Made by a program: the position numbers and the translations under genes. Positions 42,354 through 52,592 of a stretch of DNA of 64,000 nt are shown in pieces. A model generated the notes under the pieces. The model had not been told where the DNA came from and did no database searches. It saw nothing but the letters and a program-made list of their open reading frames with translations. The number at the start of each line of letters is the position of its first letter. Within the stretch, counting starts at the first letter, position 1. The stretch is from positions 1 through 64,000 of the forward strand of contig NZ_JAPFBW010000017.1 in NCBI RefSeq assembly GCF_026153205.1, given 5' to 3'. The DNA comes from Aquabacterium sp. A7-Y. Its GTDB lineage: Bacteria > Pseudomonadota > Gammaproteobacteria > Burkholderiales > Burkholderiaceae_C.

Positions 42354-43405
42354 GGTTTCTCCCTCACGCCGGCGACGTTCTGGATGCGCACCTGGGTGCT
42401 GTAGGCGCGGCGCTTGTAGCCGTCGCTGAAAGGCCCGACGCTGGAGTCGCCCATGTCGTACTCGGTGCCGGCGGGATCGGTGTAGCCCGGTGTGGGTTCC
42501 GCGGTGCGAGCGAGCAGGAACACGCGCACCGCCACCACGTTGGACCAGCGATCGCTGGGCGTCGTCGTGCCCAGCGTCGCGGAGAAAACGTCGGCGGTCC
42601 CCTCGGGGGTGGTGCCGCCGGCGGGCTGGTCGAAGCCGTACACGAAGTGGAGGTCGTCCAGGCCATCGGCGAGCGACCGCAGCTGCCAGGCTCCGTTCAC
42701 CAGCTCCACCCGCTTGAGGGTCGGCACGCCGTCGCTGGGGCTGCAGCGCCCGCAGGACGAGATGTAGTAGATGCGCTGCACATAACGCTGCACGAAATTC
42801 GTGCCGGTGCAATCGGTGCCGTCGAAGGCCCGGCGCAGGGTGAAGGCGGCGGGGTCGTCGCTGAAGACGAAGCGGGCCGTGTCGGCATAACAGAAGGAGG
42901 TCTGGAAATGCGGCTTGCCCGGGCCGATGTTGGCTGCCGCGAGCCCGAGGCGCACCGGATCCACGCGGCGCAACGCGATCGCTGCGGTGTCCGCCTTGCG
43001 GTTGGGCAGACAGCTCAGCGTGTCGCTCGGGGCGATGCCCTGCACCCCGCTGGGCAAGGTCCACGGGGAGGTGCTGAAGCCCAGCGCGGTGACCGCGGTG
43101 AGGCAGGGATCGGGGCTGCTGAAGGCGTATTCGATGCCGCTGCCCTGCACCAGCGGTCCGAAGAAGCCCGCCATCTCGATGTCCTCGCGCAGCAGGTCCA
43201 AGGCATAGCGGCCGTTCTCGATCTGGCGGCTGGTCTTGTCGAGTTCACCCCGGGCACGGCTCGCGTTGACGTACAGCGTCACCAGGAAGCCGGAGATCAG
43301 GAGGCTGAGCGTGATGGACACCATCAGCTCGACGAGCGTCACGCCGGTCTGGCCGCGGCGGCGGCCGGCGCAGGTGCGCCGCCTGGGCTGGGGGCGGTAC
43401 TGCAC
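42350..43405 (-). CDS. pilW: Type IV minor pilin PilW
   Basis: About 351 residues. The prepilin cleavage motif G/VTLVELMVSITL follows an Arg-rich leader, with Glu5 present. PilW is the largest minor pilin; SRQIENGRYALDLLREDIEMAGFFG is its typical helix continuation. The GTG start near 43405 has AGGAGAAGG immediately upstream and lies within 15 bp of the pilV stop. The frame continues upstream over pilV without pilin-like sequence, so the GTG is preferred. Confidence 0.9.
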   Translation of the reverse strand: MQYRPQPRRRTCAGRRRGQTGVTLVELMVSITLSLLISGFLVTLYVNASRARGELDKTSRQIENGRYALDLLREDIEMAGFFGPLVQGSGIEYAFSSPDPCLTAVTALGFSTSPWTLPSGVQGIAPSDTLSCLPNRKADTAAIALRRVDPVRLGLAAANIGPGKPHFQTSFCYADTARFVFSDDPAAFTLRRAFDGTDCTGTNFVQRYVQRIYYISSCGRCSPSDGVPTLKRVELVNGAWQLRSLADGLDDLHFVYGFDQPAGGTTPEGTADVFSATLGTTTPSDRWSNVVAVRVFLLARTAEPTPGYTDPAGTEYDMGDSSVGPFSDGYKRRAYSTQVRIQNVAGVREKP

Positions 43406-43419
43406 GTCCTTCTCCTGCC

Positions 43420-43947
43420 TCAGCCGGCCAGATCGCCGATGCGGACCACCGCGCCGACCGCGCGGCGCACGGCCGGGTTGGGCTCGAAGTCCTCCTCGGC
43501 GCAGCTCGACGCCGGGGCGGCCGTCGGCGTGGTACCGCGCCATACCACCGTGACGCGCACCTCGCTGCCCGGCAGCCCGGTGGACGATGCCGCCAGGGTC
43601 TCGATGCAGGCGCGCGCACCCGGCAGCAGGCGCACCAGCAGCTGGTTCCACTCGCACAGATCCTTGTCGGCGAGCAGCGCGCTGTCGCAGTCGCCGACCT
43701 CACTCTCGGCGCCGAAGGCGGTCGAGGCGTAGTCGGCCCACCGGCTGCGGTTGCCGTTGATGCGCTGGACCATGTCTTCGAGCACCAGCAGCGCCTGGGT
43801 CCGGTCGTAGGACTCGGCCTCGGCGCTGTAGGAGCGGCTTTGCAGGGCGATCAGCGCGCCCAGCCCGATCGCGGAGATGACCAGGCTGACCAGCACCTCG
43901 ATCATCATCGCGCCCTGCTGGCGGTGTGCACGTGCGACGTGTCTCAT
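43420..43947 (-). CDS. pilV: Type IV minor pilin PilV
   Basis: 175 residues. Leader MRHVARAHRQQGAMMIEVLVSLVISAIGL: cleavage before MMIEVLVS-type helices is characteristic of PilV, with Glu present. The globular domain has cysteines in VGDCDSALL, DLCEWNQLL, ACIETL and SSCAEED. AAGGAAG precedes the ATG. The start overlaps the fimT stop by 4 bases. Confidence 0.9.
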   Translation of the reverse strand: MRHVARAHRQQGAMMIEVLVSLVISAIGLGALIALQSRSYSAEAESYDRTQALLVLEDMVQRINGNRSRWADYASTAFGAESEVGDCDSALLADKDLCEWNQLLVRLLPGARACIETLAASSTGLPGSEVRVTVVWRGTTPTAAPASSCAEEDFEPNPAVRRAVGAVVRIGDLAG

Positions 43948-44432
43948 GGACAGCTTCCTTTGACGGAGCGGGCCCGCCCGGTGGCGTCGAGCTCGATGCA
44001 GCTGCCTTCGGTCTCGGCCTGCGACGGGCCGCGGATGGAGAATCGGATGTCGCTGTCGGTCACCACGCGACCATCGCGATCGAACGCGATCGCCGTGGGC
44101 GCGCCGATGAACAGCAGGTCGGCGGAGATCGCATTGCGCTGCGACACGACCCGATCCCCGTTGACTTGCGTGACGCTCCAGCCCGCAGCCCAACCGTCGT
44201 CGCTCGGGCTCACGTGCACGACCTCGCCCGCGGCCGCGTGTTTGGTGGCTTCGCTGCGCGCCAGCAGGAGGTCGGACACGAGGTCGAAGGCGGCGCTGCG
44301 AACCCGTTGGGCTTCGAGGAGACGAGCGAAACCGGGGGCGGCCAGGCTCGCAAGGATCGCCAAGACGCTGATGACGGTGACCAGCTCCACCAGCGTGAAG
44401 CCGCTCTGAGACGGGTCGTGTCTGCGGACCAT
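43944..44432 (-). CDS. fimT: Type IV pilin-like protein FimT/GspH
   Basis: 162 residues. The SGFTLVELVTVISVLAIL cleavage/helix motif is perfect. The GspH/FimT globular domain follows, with RSAAFDLVSDLLLARSEATKH and the C-terminal Cys pair (GSCIELDATGRARSVKGSC). ATG 44432 is chosen; a GTG at 44444 in frame would overlap the pilE stop as GTGA, and is a fair alternative. FimT-type proteins can bind DNA in natural transformation. Confidence 0.9.
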   Translation of the reverse strand: MVRRHDPSQSGFTLVELVTVISVLAILASLAAPGFARLLEAQRVRSAAFDLVSDLLLARSEATKHAAAGEVVHVSPSDDGWAAGWSVTQVNGDRVVSQRNAISADLLFIGAPTAIAFDRDGRVVTDSDIRFSIRGPSQAETEGSCIELDATGRARSVKGSCP

Positions 44433-44440
44433 GGGGGCAC

Positions 44441-44863
44441 TCACCAGCAGCGGGCCGGGCTCTTGACGCCGGCCTGGTCGATGCTCATCGTGCCGCAGCC
44501 GTCGGCAGCCTGCGCACCCAGGGGCGCTGCCTGGGCGGTGAAGGTCGGCGCTGCCGTCGCCGTCCCCGCGACGGCCGTCAGCGTGACCGTGTAGTGGCGC
44601 GACACGTCCGTCGGCACCGTGGCCCCGGTGCCCGCGACGTTGCTGGCGTAGGCGCGCGAGTCGAGGAAGATCTGCTGCTGGCGCGAGGCAATGTCGAGCA
44701 GCACGGCCTGTGCGGCGCCCCGGCGGGATTTGCGGACCTGGTCCTGGTAGGCGGGGTAGGCGACGGCCGCCAGGATGGCGACCACCGCGACCGTGATCAT
44801 CAGCTCGATCAGCGTGAAGCCCCAGGTCCTGCAGGGCGGTGAGTACGAACGCGTGGCGAGCAC
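44441..44863 (-). CDS. pilE: Type IV pilin PilE-like, first gene of the minor-pilin operon
   Basis: 140 residues. The prepilin motif WGFTLIELMITVAVVAIL with Glu5 is perfect. The body has the PilE-type VRKSRRGAAQAVLLDIASRQQQIFLDSRAYA and two C-terminal Cys (GCGTMSID and ARCW) forming the D-loop disulfide. The start is GTG 44863 with AGGAGG 6 bases upstream (plus-strand 44870-44875). Its leader carries the c-di-GMP riboswitch listed separately, and the ribosome site is inside a potential hairpin. Confidence 0.92.
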   Translation of the reverse strand: MLATRSYSPPCRTWGFTLIELMITVAVVAILAAVAYPAYQDQVRKSRRGAAQAVLLDIASRQQQIFLDSRAYASNVAGTGATVPTDVSRHYTVTLTAVAGTATAAPTFTAQAAPLGAQAADGCGTMSIDQAGVKSPARCW

Positions 44864-44869
44864 AACAGG

Positions 44870-44895
44870 CCTCCTCGATCATGAGGCCGGAGGAG
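44870..44895 (-). promoter_or_regulatory. Ribosome-site-masking hairpins in the pilE leader (expression platform)
   Basis: On the minus strand, CTCCTC (44890-44895) can pair with GAGGAG (44871-44876), which contains most of the pilE Shine-Dalgarno. Alternatively GGCCTC just downstream of it can pair with GAGGCC, which includes the last part of the same site. The two pairings exclude each other. They sit between the aptamer 3' end (about 44907) and the GTG start. Confidence 0.65.
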
Positions 44896-44906
44896 CTTGA
44901 CGGTCT

Positions 44907-44995
44907 CCAGCCGGCAGCCCCGCTACCCTGGCGCAACGCGCTTTAGGCCGGAGGCTTTGCGACCCAAGCTTTCACTTGGTGTGCGGGCACAACTA
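44907..44995 (-). ncRNA. Cyclic di-GMP-I riboswitch (GEMM-I aptamer)
   Basis: Read on the minus strand, the leader contains in order: GCACACC (consensus GCAAACC, one change), the short stem CCAAGT-GAAA-GCTTGG with the conserved GAAA tetraloop, GGGTCGCAAAGCCTCCGGCC and TAAA (tetraloop receptor; GGGACGCAAAGCC in Vibrio Vc2), then GGTAGCGGGG and CTGCC (GGUAGCGGGGUUACC in Vc2). The order, spacing and invariant segments match the class I c-di-GMP aptamer. It lies 44 bases before the pilE GTG, so binding of c-di-GMP should control the whole pilE-pilY1 operon. Direction (on or off) cannot be decided by eye. Confidence 0.9.
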
Positions 44996-45115
44996 CATGT
45001 TTGGTTACATGATAAGGCAGCCCTGACCCGCGGCCCATGGGGCGCCGCCGACAGGTGTCGGTTGTGAGAAATCCTGCACGTACCGTGCCCGCCCGGTGGA
45101 CGGCCGTTGGGCACC

Positions 45116-46360
45116 TCAGGCCTGGCGGGCGGGGTTCCCCGGCGCTTCCGCCGCGCGGGCCGGGTCGGTCGAGCTCAGCTCACGCCGCAAGGCGACCAAC
45201 AGCGGCGCCAGGCCCACCGCGGTGGTGATGGACAACGCGGCCACGGTCGGCATGCCGATCAGGCGGCCGTCCGCGGCGCTGTCGAGCAGCAGCCCCGAGA
45301 GCAGGGTGGCGGCGGTGATGGCCGTGTCTTGCAGCAGGCCTTGCAGGGCCATGTAGCGACCCCGCTGGTGAGGCGCGGGCGCCTGGCTGGCGGTGGCCGA
45401 CAGGGCGACATTGCGGGCGGCGTTGCCGGCCATGAACAGCACGAACATCAGCGCCGGCGGGCCGACCTGCCAGCCAAGCAGCGGCAAGCAGCCCAGCGTG
45501 ATCGCGACTGTTGCGAGGCCCAGCGGCAGCAAGGCCCCGCGGCTGTCGGTGAGTCGGCCGCTGGCACGCATCGCGACCAGGGCCGCCAGGCCGCCGGCAA
45601 AGTAGAGCAGGCCCAGGTCCTCGCGCGGCACGCCGAGATTCAGCACGAAAAAGGTCGAGAAGTTCGGGATGAGCAGGAAGGCGCAGAACTGCGCGCCGGC
45701 CTGAAGGGCCAGCGCCCGCCGCACGGCAGCCTGCGCGAGCAGGCTGCGCAGGCCGGCATGTGGCGCCGTTTCGTCGCGGTCGGCTCGCTGCCTTGCCTCG
45801 CGCGGCAGGCAGGCCCAGGCGCCGGCGAGGAGCAGGGCGGCCAGGCCGGCGACCATCAGGAAGGGCGCCTGCCAGCCCAGGTGGCGCGCCGCTTCGAGGG
45901 CCAGCGGCACGCCGGCGATCGCGGCCATCGGCAAGCCGAGCATGATGCGTCCCATCGCGCGACCCCGTTGCGCCGGCGGCACGCTGTCGGCCACCAAGGC
46001 CATCGCGATCGCGATCATCGGGCCGCCGGCCAGCCCGGCGGCGGCACGGGTCAGCAACAACTGGGGCATCGTCGAGCAGGCCGCGGTGGCCGCCGTCGCG
46101 GCGGCAAAGGCGGCCAGCGCGATCAGCAGAACGGTGCGGCGCGGCCAGCGGTCCAGCCAGCGCGCGCCCAGTGCCCCGGCCACCACGGCGGCGGCTGAAT
46201 AGGCCGCCGCGAGCCACGGCATCCGGTCGGCGGGCAGCCCGAGCGCCCGAACCAGGTCGGGCGTCAGCGGCAGCACCGCGAGACAGTCGAGCAGGTAGAC
46301 GAACTGCAGGCCCGCGACCAGCACCGGCAGCGCGCGCAGCGACCTCGGAGCGGTGCTCAT
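45116..46360 (-). CDS. MFS transporter, candidate siderophore exporter
   Basis: 414 residues, twelve hydrophobic segments. Motif A-like GARWLDRWPRRTVLLIAL and GRIMLGLPMAAIAGVPLAL are typical. It is transcribed in the same direction as the TonB receptor and lies 52 bp after it, separated by the dispersed repeat, in the arm of the siderophore locus divergent from the biosynthetic genes. By context it probably exports the catecholate, as EntS does; by sequence alone it is a generic MFS exporter. Confidence 0.82.
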   Translation of the reverse strand: MSTAPRSLRALPVLVAGLQFVYLLDCLAVLPLTPDLVRALGLPADRMPWLAAAYSAAAVVAGALGARWLDRWPRRTVLLIALAAFAAATAATAACSTMPQLLLTRAAAGLAGGPMIAIAMALVADSVPPAQRGRAMGRIMLGLPMAAIAGVPLALEAARHLGWQAPFLMVAGLAALLLAGAWACLPREARQRADRDETAPHAGLRSLLAQAAVRRALALQAGAQFCAFLLIPNFSTFFVLNLGVPREDLGLLYFAGGLAALVAMRASGRLTDSRGALLPLGLATVAITLGCLPLLGWQVGPPALMFVLFMAGNAARNVALSATASQAPAPHQRGRYMALQGLLQDTAITAATLLSGLLLDSAADGRLIGMPTVAALSITTAVGLAPLLVALRRELSSTDPARAAEAPGNPARQA

Positions 46361-46366
46361 TGGTGA

Positions 46367-46403
46367 ACCTCCGTGCTTCGCACTGCGGTGCGAGCCCCTT
46401 CGG
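46367..46403 (+). repeat. Dispersed REP-like intergenic repeat, copy 2
   Basis: The same 37-base element as at 18281-18317 (2 mismatches). Here the hairpin is perfect (TCGCAC-TGCG-GTGCGA). It lies between the MFS start and the TonB receptor stop. Confidence 0.8.
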
Positions 46404-46412
46404 GCGGCCGCC

Positions 46413-48401
46413 TCACAGCCGCCACGACAGGGCCAGCCGCACGTCCCGGCCCGGCTCCGGCAGGCCGGCGTTGCTGCCCCAACGTGGGTGGTAGCCGAAG
46501 GTCGCGTGGTCGTAATAGAAGCGATCGAACACATTGGCCACCGTCAAAGTGAGGGTCCAGTCGTCCTTGCCGGTCGGTTGCCACTGCGCGTACAGGTCGT
46601 GCGTGTGATAGCCGGGCTTCTCCCGGCCGCCCGGTGGGACGCGCTTCAGGCGCTCGACGGCCCGCGCGGTCCAACCCAGGTTCAGCTTCCACTGCGGCAG
46701 GGCGTAGTCGAGCTGGGCGACCCAGGTGCGGCCGGTGGTCGTGCCGAGCAGCAGCGCGTCGCTGTCGTAGACCGGCTCGCCGTTGAGCTCGGGACGCGCC
46801 TCGGCGACACCCAGGCTCGCCGACCAGGCCGCGACGCGGTAGCCCACGCTGCCGCTGTAGCCGCGCGAGCGCACGGTCCCCAGGTTGGCGCGCGTCTCGT
46901 CATAGCCGATGACATCGTCGATGCGCTGGCGGAACACCGAGGCCGCGGCATGCCAGGAGCCTTGCTGCCAACGCAGGCTCAGCTCGGTGTTGCGGGCCTT
47001 CTCAGGGTCGATGTCGGCCGCGTTTTCCTGGAACGGCCGCAGATATGGCTCGATGACGCCGACGCCCCGCAGCGCGCGGGCATGGCTGAGCTGCAAGGTC
47101 CACGCCTCGACGGGCGAGAACGACAGGCTGGCATTGGGCGACAGGCCGCTGGAGCGGTAGCGCCGGCCCGCGTCGTCGGTATAGCGGTAGCGGTCGTAGC
47201 GCGCGCCGAGGCCCAGGCTCCAGCGCTCGGCGAAGGCGTAGTCGTCCTGCACGTAGAGGCCTGCGACCTGGGCGTCCTCATCGTCGAAGTCGTGCGCCGT
47301 GCCCTCCACGTAGCCGGTGTCGCGGCGGAAGTTGAGGCCGTAGGCGAGGCGGTGATCGGCCACGATGGAGGTGTTGCCGACGTTGAGGCCGGCGGTGCGG
47401 ATGCCGAGCTTCTCGCGCGTCGGCTGGTCCTCCGCCAGGCGCACGCTGTTGTCGTTGACGTAGGCGGTGGCGTTGAGCCTCACCAGCGGATCGCCCGGGT
47501 GCCAGTCGTAGCTGGCCACGGTGGAGCGGCGCTCGGTACGTTGTCGCTGCCGCGGGTTGAACGCCGTCTCCAGCATGTTCGTGCGCAGGTTGCGCAGGCC
47601 TTCGTCGTGCTGGTTTTCGTGCGAGACGCTGAAGCGGTGGCCCCCGTCGGCGCGCACGCCGAACTTCAGGAAGACGTTGCGCGCCTCGATCGAGCTGTTC
47701 GGCACGGTGTCGCCGTGGCCGTCCTCGTAGCTGTCGGTGTCGCGGTCGCTCACGCTGAACAGCAGGTCGGTTTGCTCGCTGGGCCGGCCGAAGACCGTGG
47801 CCGACAGCCGGGTGCCTTCGTTGACGCTCTGGTAGCCCGCCTTCAGCAAGGCGCCGACCCGCTCGCCGGGGCGCAACAGGTCCTCCGCGCTTTTTGTCGT
47901 GAAGCGCAGCGCCCCTCCCAGGGCGCCCGGGCCGGCCGTTGCAGTCGCCGTGCCCGCCTCGACCTCGGCGCGCTTGAGCAGCTCGGGCTCGATCATGAGC
48001 TGACCCGCATGGTGGTAGGCCGCCTCGGGCTGGGTGGCGCCGTCGATGGTGACGTTCAGCATGCGCTCATTGAGGCCGCGAACATAAACCTTCTGCGCCA
48101 CCGGCGGTCCGCCGCCGACAGCCAGCTCGGGCATCAGCTTGAACAGCTCCTGGACTCCGGAGGCCTGCTGCACCTCGATGCGCTGGGCGTCGACCACGGT
48201 CGAGGGCGCGGCGCCACGCTGCCCAGTGACGACCACCTGGCCCAGGCCGATGCCGGGAGACGTCTCGCCACCGGACGTGACCGAGGTGGAGGGGGGCTGG
48301 GCCTGCGTCTGGGCCTGGGCTGCCGGCCAGCAGGCCAGGGCGCTCAAAGTCAGGGCAGCCAGCGGCTCAAGCGCGAGGCGCCGGTTAGGGACTCGGGTCA
48401 C
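46413..48401 (-). CDS. TonB-dependent outer-membrane receptor (ferric-catecholate)
   Basis: About 662 residues. After the signal (ALTLSALACWPAAQAQ) comes a TonB-box-like LGQVVVTGQRG, then the plug domain (VQELFKLMPELAVGGG, VYVRGLNERMLNVTIDGA, VEAGTATATAGPGALGG). A 22-strand barrel follows, ending in an aromatic-free LALSWRL. GTG 48401 has AGGAGA 8 bases upstream. It is divergent from the siderophore biosynthesis operon with Fur-like sites in between, so uptake of the ferric form of the same siderophore is likely. Confidence 0.92.
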   Translation of the reverse strand: MTRVPNRRLALEPLAALTLSALACWPAAQAQTQAQPPSTSVTSGGETSPGIGLGQVVVTGQRGAAPSTVVDAQRIEVQQASGVQELFKLMPELAVGGGPPVAQKVYVRGLNERMLNVTIDGATQPEAAYHHAGQLMIEPELLKRAEVEAGTATATAGPGALGGALRFTTKSAEDLLRPGERVGALLKAGYQSVNEGTRLSATVFGRPSEQTDLLFSVSDRDTDSYEDGHGDTVPNSSIEARNVFLKFGVRADGGHRFSVSHENQHDEGLRNLRTNMLETAFNPRQRQRTERRSTVASYDWHPGDPLVRLNATAYVNDNSVRLAEDQPTREKLGIRTAGLNVGNTSIVADHRLAYGLNFRRDTGYVEGTAHDFDDEDAQVAGLYVQDDYAFAERWSLGLGARYDRYRYTDDAGRRYRSSGLSPNASLSFSPVEAWTLQLSHARALRGVGVIEPYLRPFQENAADIDPEKARNTELSLRWQQGSWHAAASVFRQRIDDVIGYDETRANLGTVRSRGYSGSVGYRVAAWSASLGVAEARPELNGEPVYDSDALLLGTTTGRTWVAQLDYALPQWKLNLGWTARAVERLKRVPPGGREKPGYHTHDLYAQWQPTGKDDWTLTLTVANVFDRFYYDHATFGYHPRWGSNAGLPEPGRDVRLALSWRL

Positions 48402-48543
48402 GAAGGTCTCTCCTGAAAGGTGTCGGTATCGATTGCGCAGGAGGCGCGACGCAGCACAAGCAGAAAAGGGTCGGCTCCTGTCTCCCTCGGGGGGCCGGCG
48501 AGCGGTGGTGGAGCGCCGGGCGGGGCGATTCTGCAGCAAGAAT

Positions 48544-48562
48544 GAGAATGCGAGTCAATATC
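48544..48562. promoter_or_regulatory. Fur box 1
   Basis: GAGAATGCGAGTCAATATC matches the 19-bp Fur consensus GATAATGATAATCATTATC at 14 positions. It is about 143 bp before the TonB receptor start. Confidence 0.75.
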
Positions 48563-48590
48563 ATTTGCGTTTCATGGTCTTTGCGAAGAT

Positions 48591-48609
48591 AGGAATGAAT
48601 CTCATTAAG
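48591..48609. promoter_or_regulatory. Fur box 2 (weaker)
   Basis: The inner palindrome AATGA-ATC-TCATT (48594-48606) keeps both 5-base arms of the Fur consensus; 11 of 19 positions match overall. It lies 29 bp from box 1, toward the biosynthetic operon. Confidence 0.55.
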
Positions 48610-48789
48610 ATCTTCGGCGTCATGGCCTGAGCCGGCGCTGCGGTGTCGCGATGCGAGCGCTGGCCTTGGCCTGAACCAGCCGCTTCCCGCCCGCTTTGTC
48701 CAGCGGGCCCAGCCACGCCCCGGAGCCTGTGTGCCCCGACCCAGCCGGTGAAGCTCATCGAACCTCGTTTTCAAGACAAAGGAGTCCCG

Positions 48790-49997
48790 ATGACCGCTCT
48801 GCCGAGCGATCCGGCGCCGCTGGAGTTGCGGCCGCTGGACCTGATCGCGCGTTGGCGCGAGAGGTGCAGTCTGTTCGTTTCCCCGCGACAGAGCGTGCTG
48901 GCCCATGGCATGCGCGCCGCCCTGCCGCACTGCGAGGCCGAGGCCCTGCCGGCTCGCGTGCAGTCGCTGCTGCAGGGGGCCCAGGCAGAGGGAGTCGTGC
49001 GGCCCATGGTCATCGGCGCGGTGCCTTACCGCCTCGACCGGCCGGCCCACCTGTTCATGCCCGGCAGCTGCCTGCTCGGCGCGGGGGCCAGCCCGTCCGC
49101 GCTGGTCCCGGCGGGCCCGCTGTCGCAGGCGGCGGCCGAACTGGCGGTGCTGTCCCAGCAGCCGCCTGCCCGCAGCTACACCACGAACGTCACCCGGGCG
49201 CTGGACGCGATGGCCCAGGGCGAGCTGCAGAAGGTCGTGCTGTCGCGCTCGGTGTCGGTGCGCGCGCGTCCGGACATGCCCTCGCTGCTGCGCCGGCTGG
49301 CCGAGCGCAATGCCCACGGCTACACCTTCGCGCTGGACCTGCCGGCCGGGTCGCTCGAGCCGCCGCGCACGCTGGTCGGCGCCAGCCCCGAGCTGCTGCT
49401 CTCGCGTGTGGGGCGCTGGCTCAGCACCAACCCGCTGGCCGGCTCCATCCCGCGCAGCGTCGACCCGGCCGAGGACCGGCGCCGCGCCGAAGGCCTGCTG
49501 CACTCCGAGAAGGACTTGCGCGAGCATGCGGTGGTGGCCGAGGTCGTCGCGGAGGCGCTGCGGCCGCTGTGCCGGCGGCTGCATGTGCCACGCGCACCCT
49601 CGGTCATCGCGACGCCGACGATGTGGCACCTGTCCACTCGCATCACCGGCGAGCTGGCCGATACCCAGCTCAGCTCGTTGGCGCTGGCGCTGAAGCTGCA
49701 CCCCACGCCCGCCGTCTGCGGCCACCCCTTGAACGCGGCGCGCGACTTCATTGAGCGCCACGAGGGGTTCGACCGCGGTTTCTTCACCGGCATGGTGGGC
49801 TGGTGCGATGCCTGGGGCGACGGCGAGTGGGCCATCGCCTTGCGCTGCGCCGAGCTGCAGGGTGACACCGCGACCCTCTACGCGGGTGCCGGCATCGTGA
49901 CCGGTTCGGTGCCCGAGCACGAGCTGCAGGAGACCGACGCGAAGATGCGCACCCTGCTGAACGCCTTGGCGCCGCTGCCGCTGCGGGAGGCTGCCCT

Positions 49998-50001
<4 letters not shown>
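48790..50001 (+). CDS. entC: Isochorismate synthase (EntC/DhbC)
   Basis: 403 residues, chorismate-binding fold. It converts chorismate to isochorismate, the first step to 2,3-dihydroxybenzoate. Landmarks are [14 protein letters not shown], the ASPELLLSR block, [29 protein letters not shown] (metal-binding Glu), [20 protein letters not shown] and [25 protein letters not shown] 6 bases before ATG 48790 fixes the start. The last 4 bases overlap entE. Confidence 0.94.
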
Positions 50002-51697
<1,696 letters not shown>

Positions 51698-51701
<4 letters not shown>

Positions 51702-52591
51702 GCATCCCGACCATCGCTGCCTACTCTCTTCCTGCGGACGACAGCCTGCCGCGCAACCGCGTCGACTGGATCCCCGATCCCGCGCGGGCGGTGCTGCTGA
51801 TCCACGACCTGCAGGAGTACTTCCTCGACTTCTACGGCCCGCGCGAGGAGCCTATCCCGACGCTGCTCGCCAACGCGCGTCGGCTGCGCGACGCCGCCGA
51901 CGCGGCCGGCGTGCCGGTGGTCTACACCGCCCAGCCTTTCGAGCAGTCGCCCAAGGACCGGGGCCTGCTGCAAAGCTTCTGGGGCCCGGGGCTCACCGCG
52001 AAGCCGCACCGCCATCCCATCGTCGCCTCGTTGGCGCCGCGCGAGCAGGACATCGTGCTCGTCAAGTGGCGCTACAGCGCCTTCGCCCGCACCGACCTGC
52101 TGCAGCGCATGCGCCAGATGGGGCGCGACCAGCTGGTGATCTGCGGCGTCTATGCCCACATCGGCTGCATGATCAGTGCCGCCGACGCCTTCATGAACGA
52201 CATCCAGAGTTTCATGGTGGCCGATGCGGTCGCGGACTTCAACGCCGAACGCCATGCGATGGCGCTCGACTACGTGGCGCAGCGCTGCGGCGTGGTCTGC
52301 ACGGTGCGCGAGGTGGTGGAGGTGCTGGCGCCTCGCACCCCCCAAAATGCCGGCGCGGCATCGGTGTCGGTCGAGGTGCTGAGGCACCAGGTCGCCGAGG
52401 TGCTGGGCAGCGCGCCCGAGGAGGTGGACCCGGCCGTCTCGCTGCTGGAGCAGGGGATGGACTCGATTCGCCTGATGACGCTGGTCGAGCGCTTCCGCGC
52501 TGCCGGGCACAGCGTCGGTTTCGTCGAGCTGGCCGAAGCACCGACGCTGCTGCAATGGGCCGAGCGCCTGCAGGCAGAAGGCCGCGTTTGA
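51698..52591 (+). CDS. entB: Isochorismatase / aryl carrier protein (EntB)
   Basis: 297 residues, two domains. The isochorismatase part (about 1-210) has [15 protein letters not shown] (catalytic Asp), [15 protein letters not shown] (Lys) and [22 protein letters not shown] (nucleophile region), converting isochorismate to 2,3-dihydro-DHB. The C-terminal ArCP (about 220-295) has [16 protein letters not shown] with the phosphopantetheine Ser at 256. It accepts DHB from EntE and presents it to the NRPS. One base separates it from the NRPS gene. Confidence 0.95.
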
Positions 52592-52592
52592 G

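Larger units (their letters stand above)
48402..48789. promoter_or_regulatory. Divergent regulatory region of the siderophore locus
   Basis: 388 bp between the receptor start and entC. The centre (about 48538-48620) is strikingly AT-richer than the rest of the locus and contains the two Fur-like sites listed separately. The 170 bp next to entC are GC-rich with no gene seen, suggesting a long 5' leader for entC. Confidence 0.7.
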
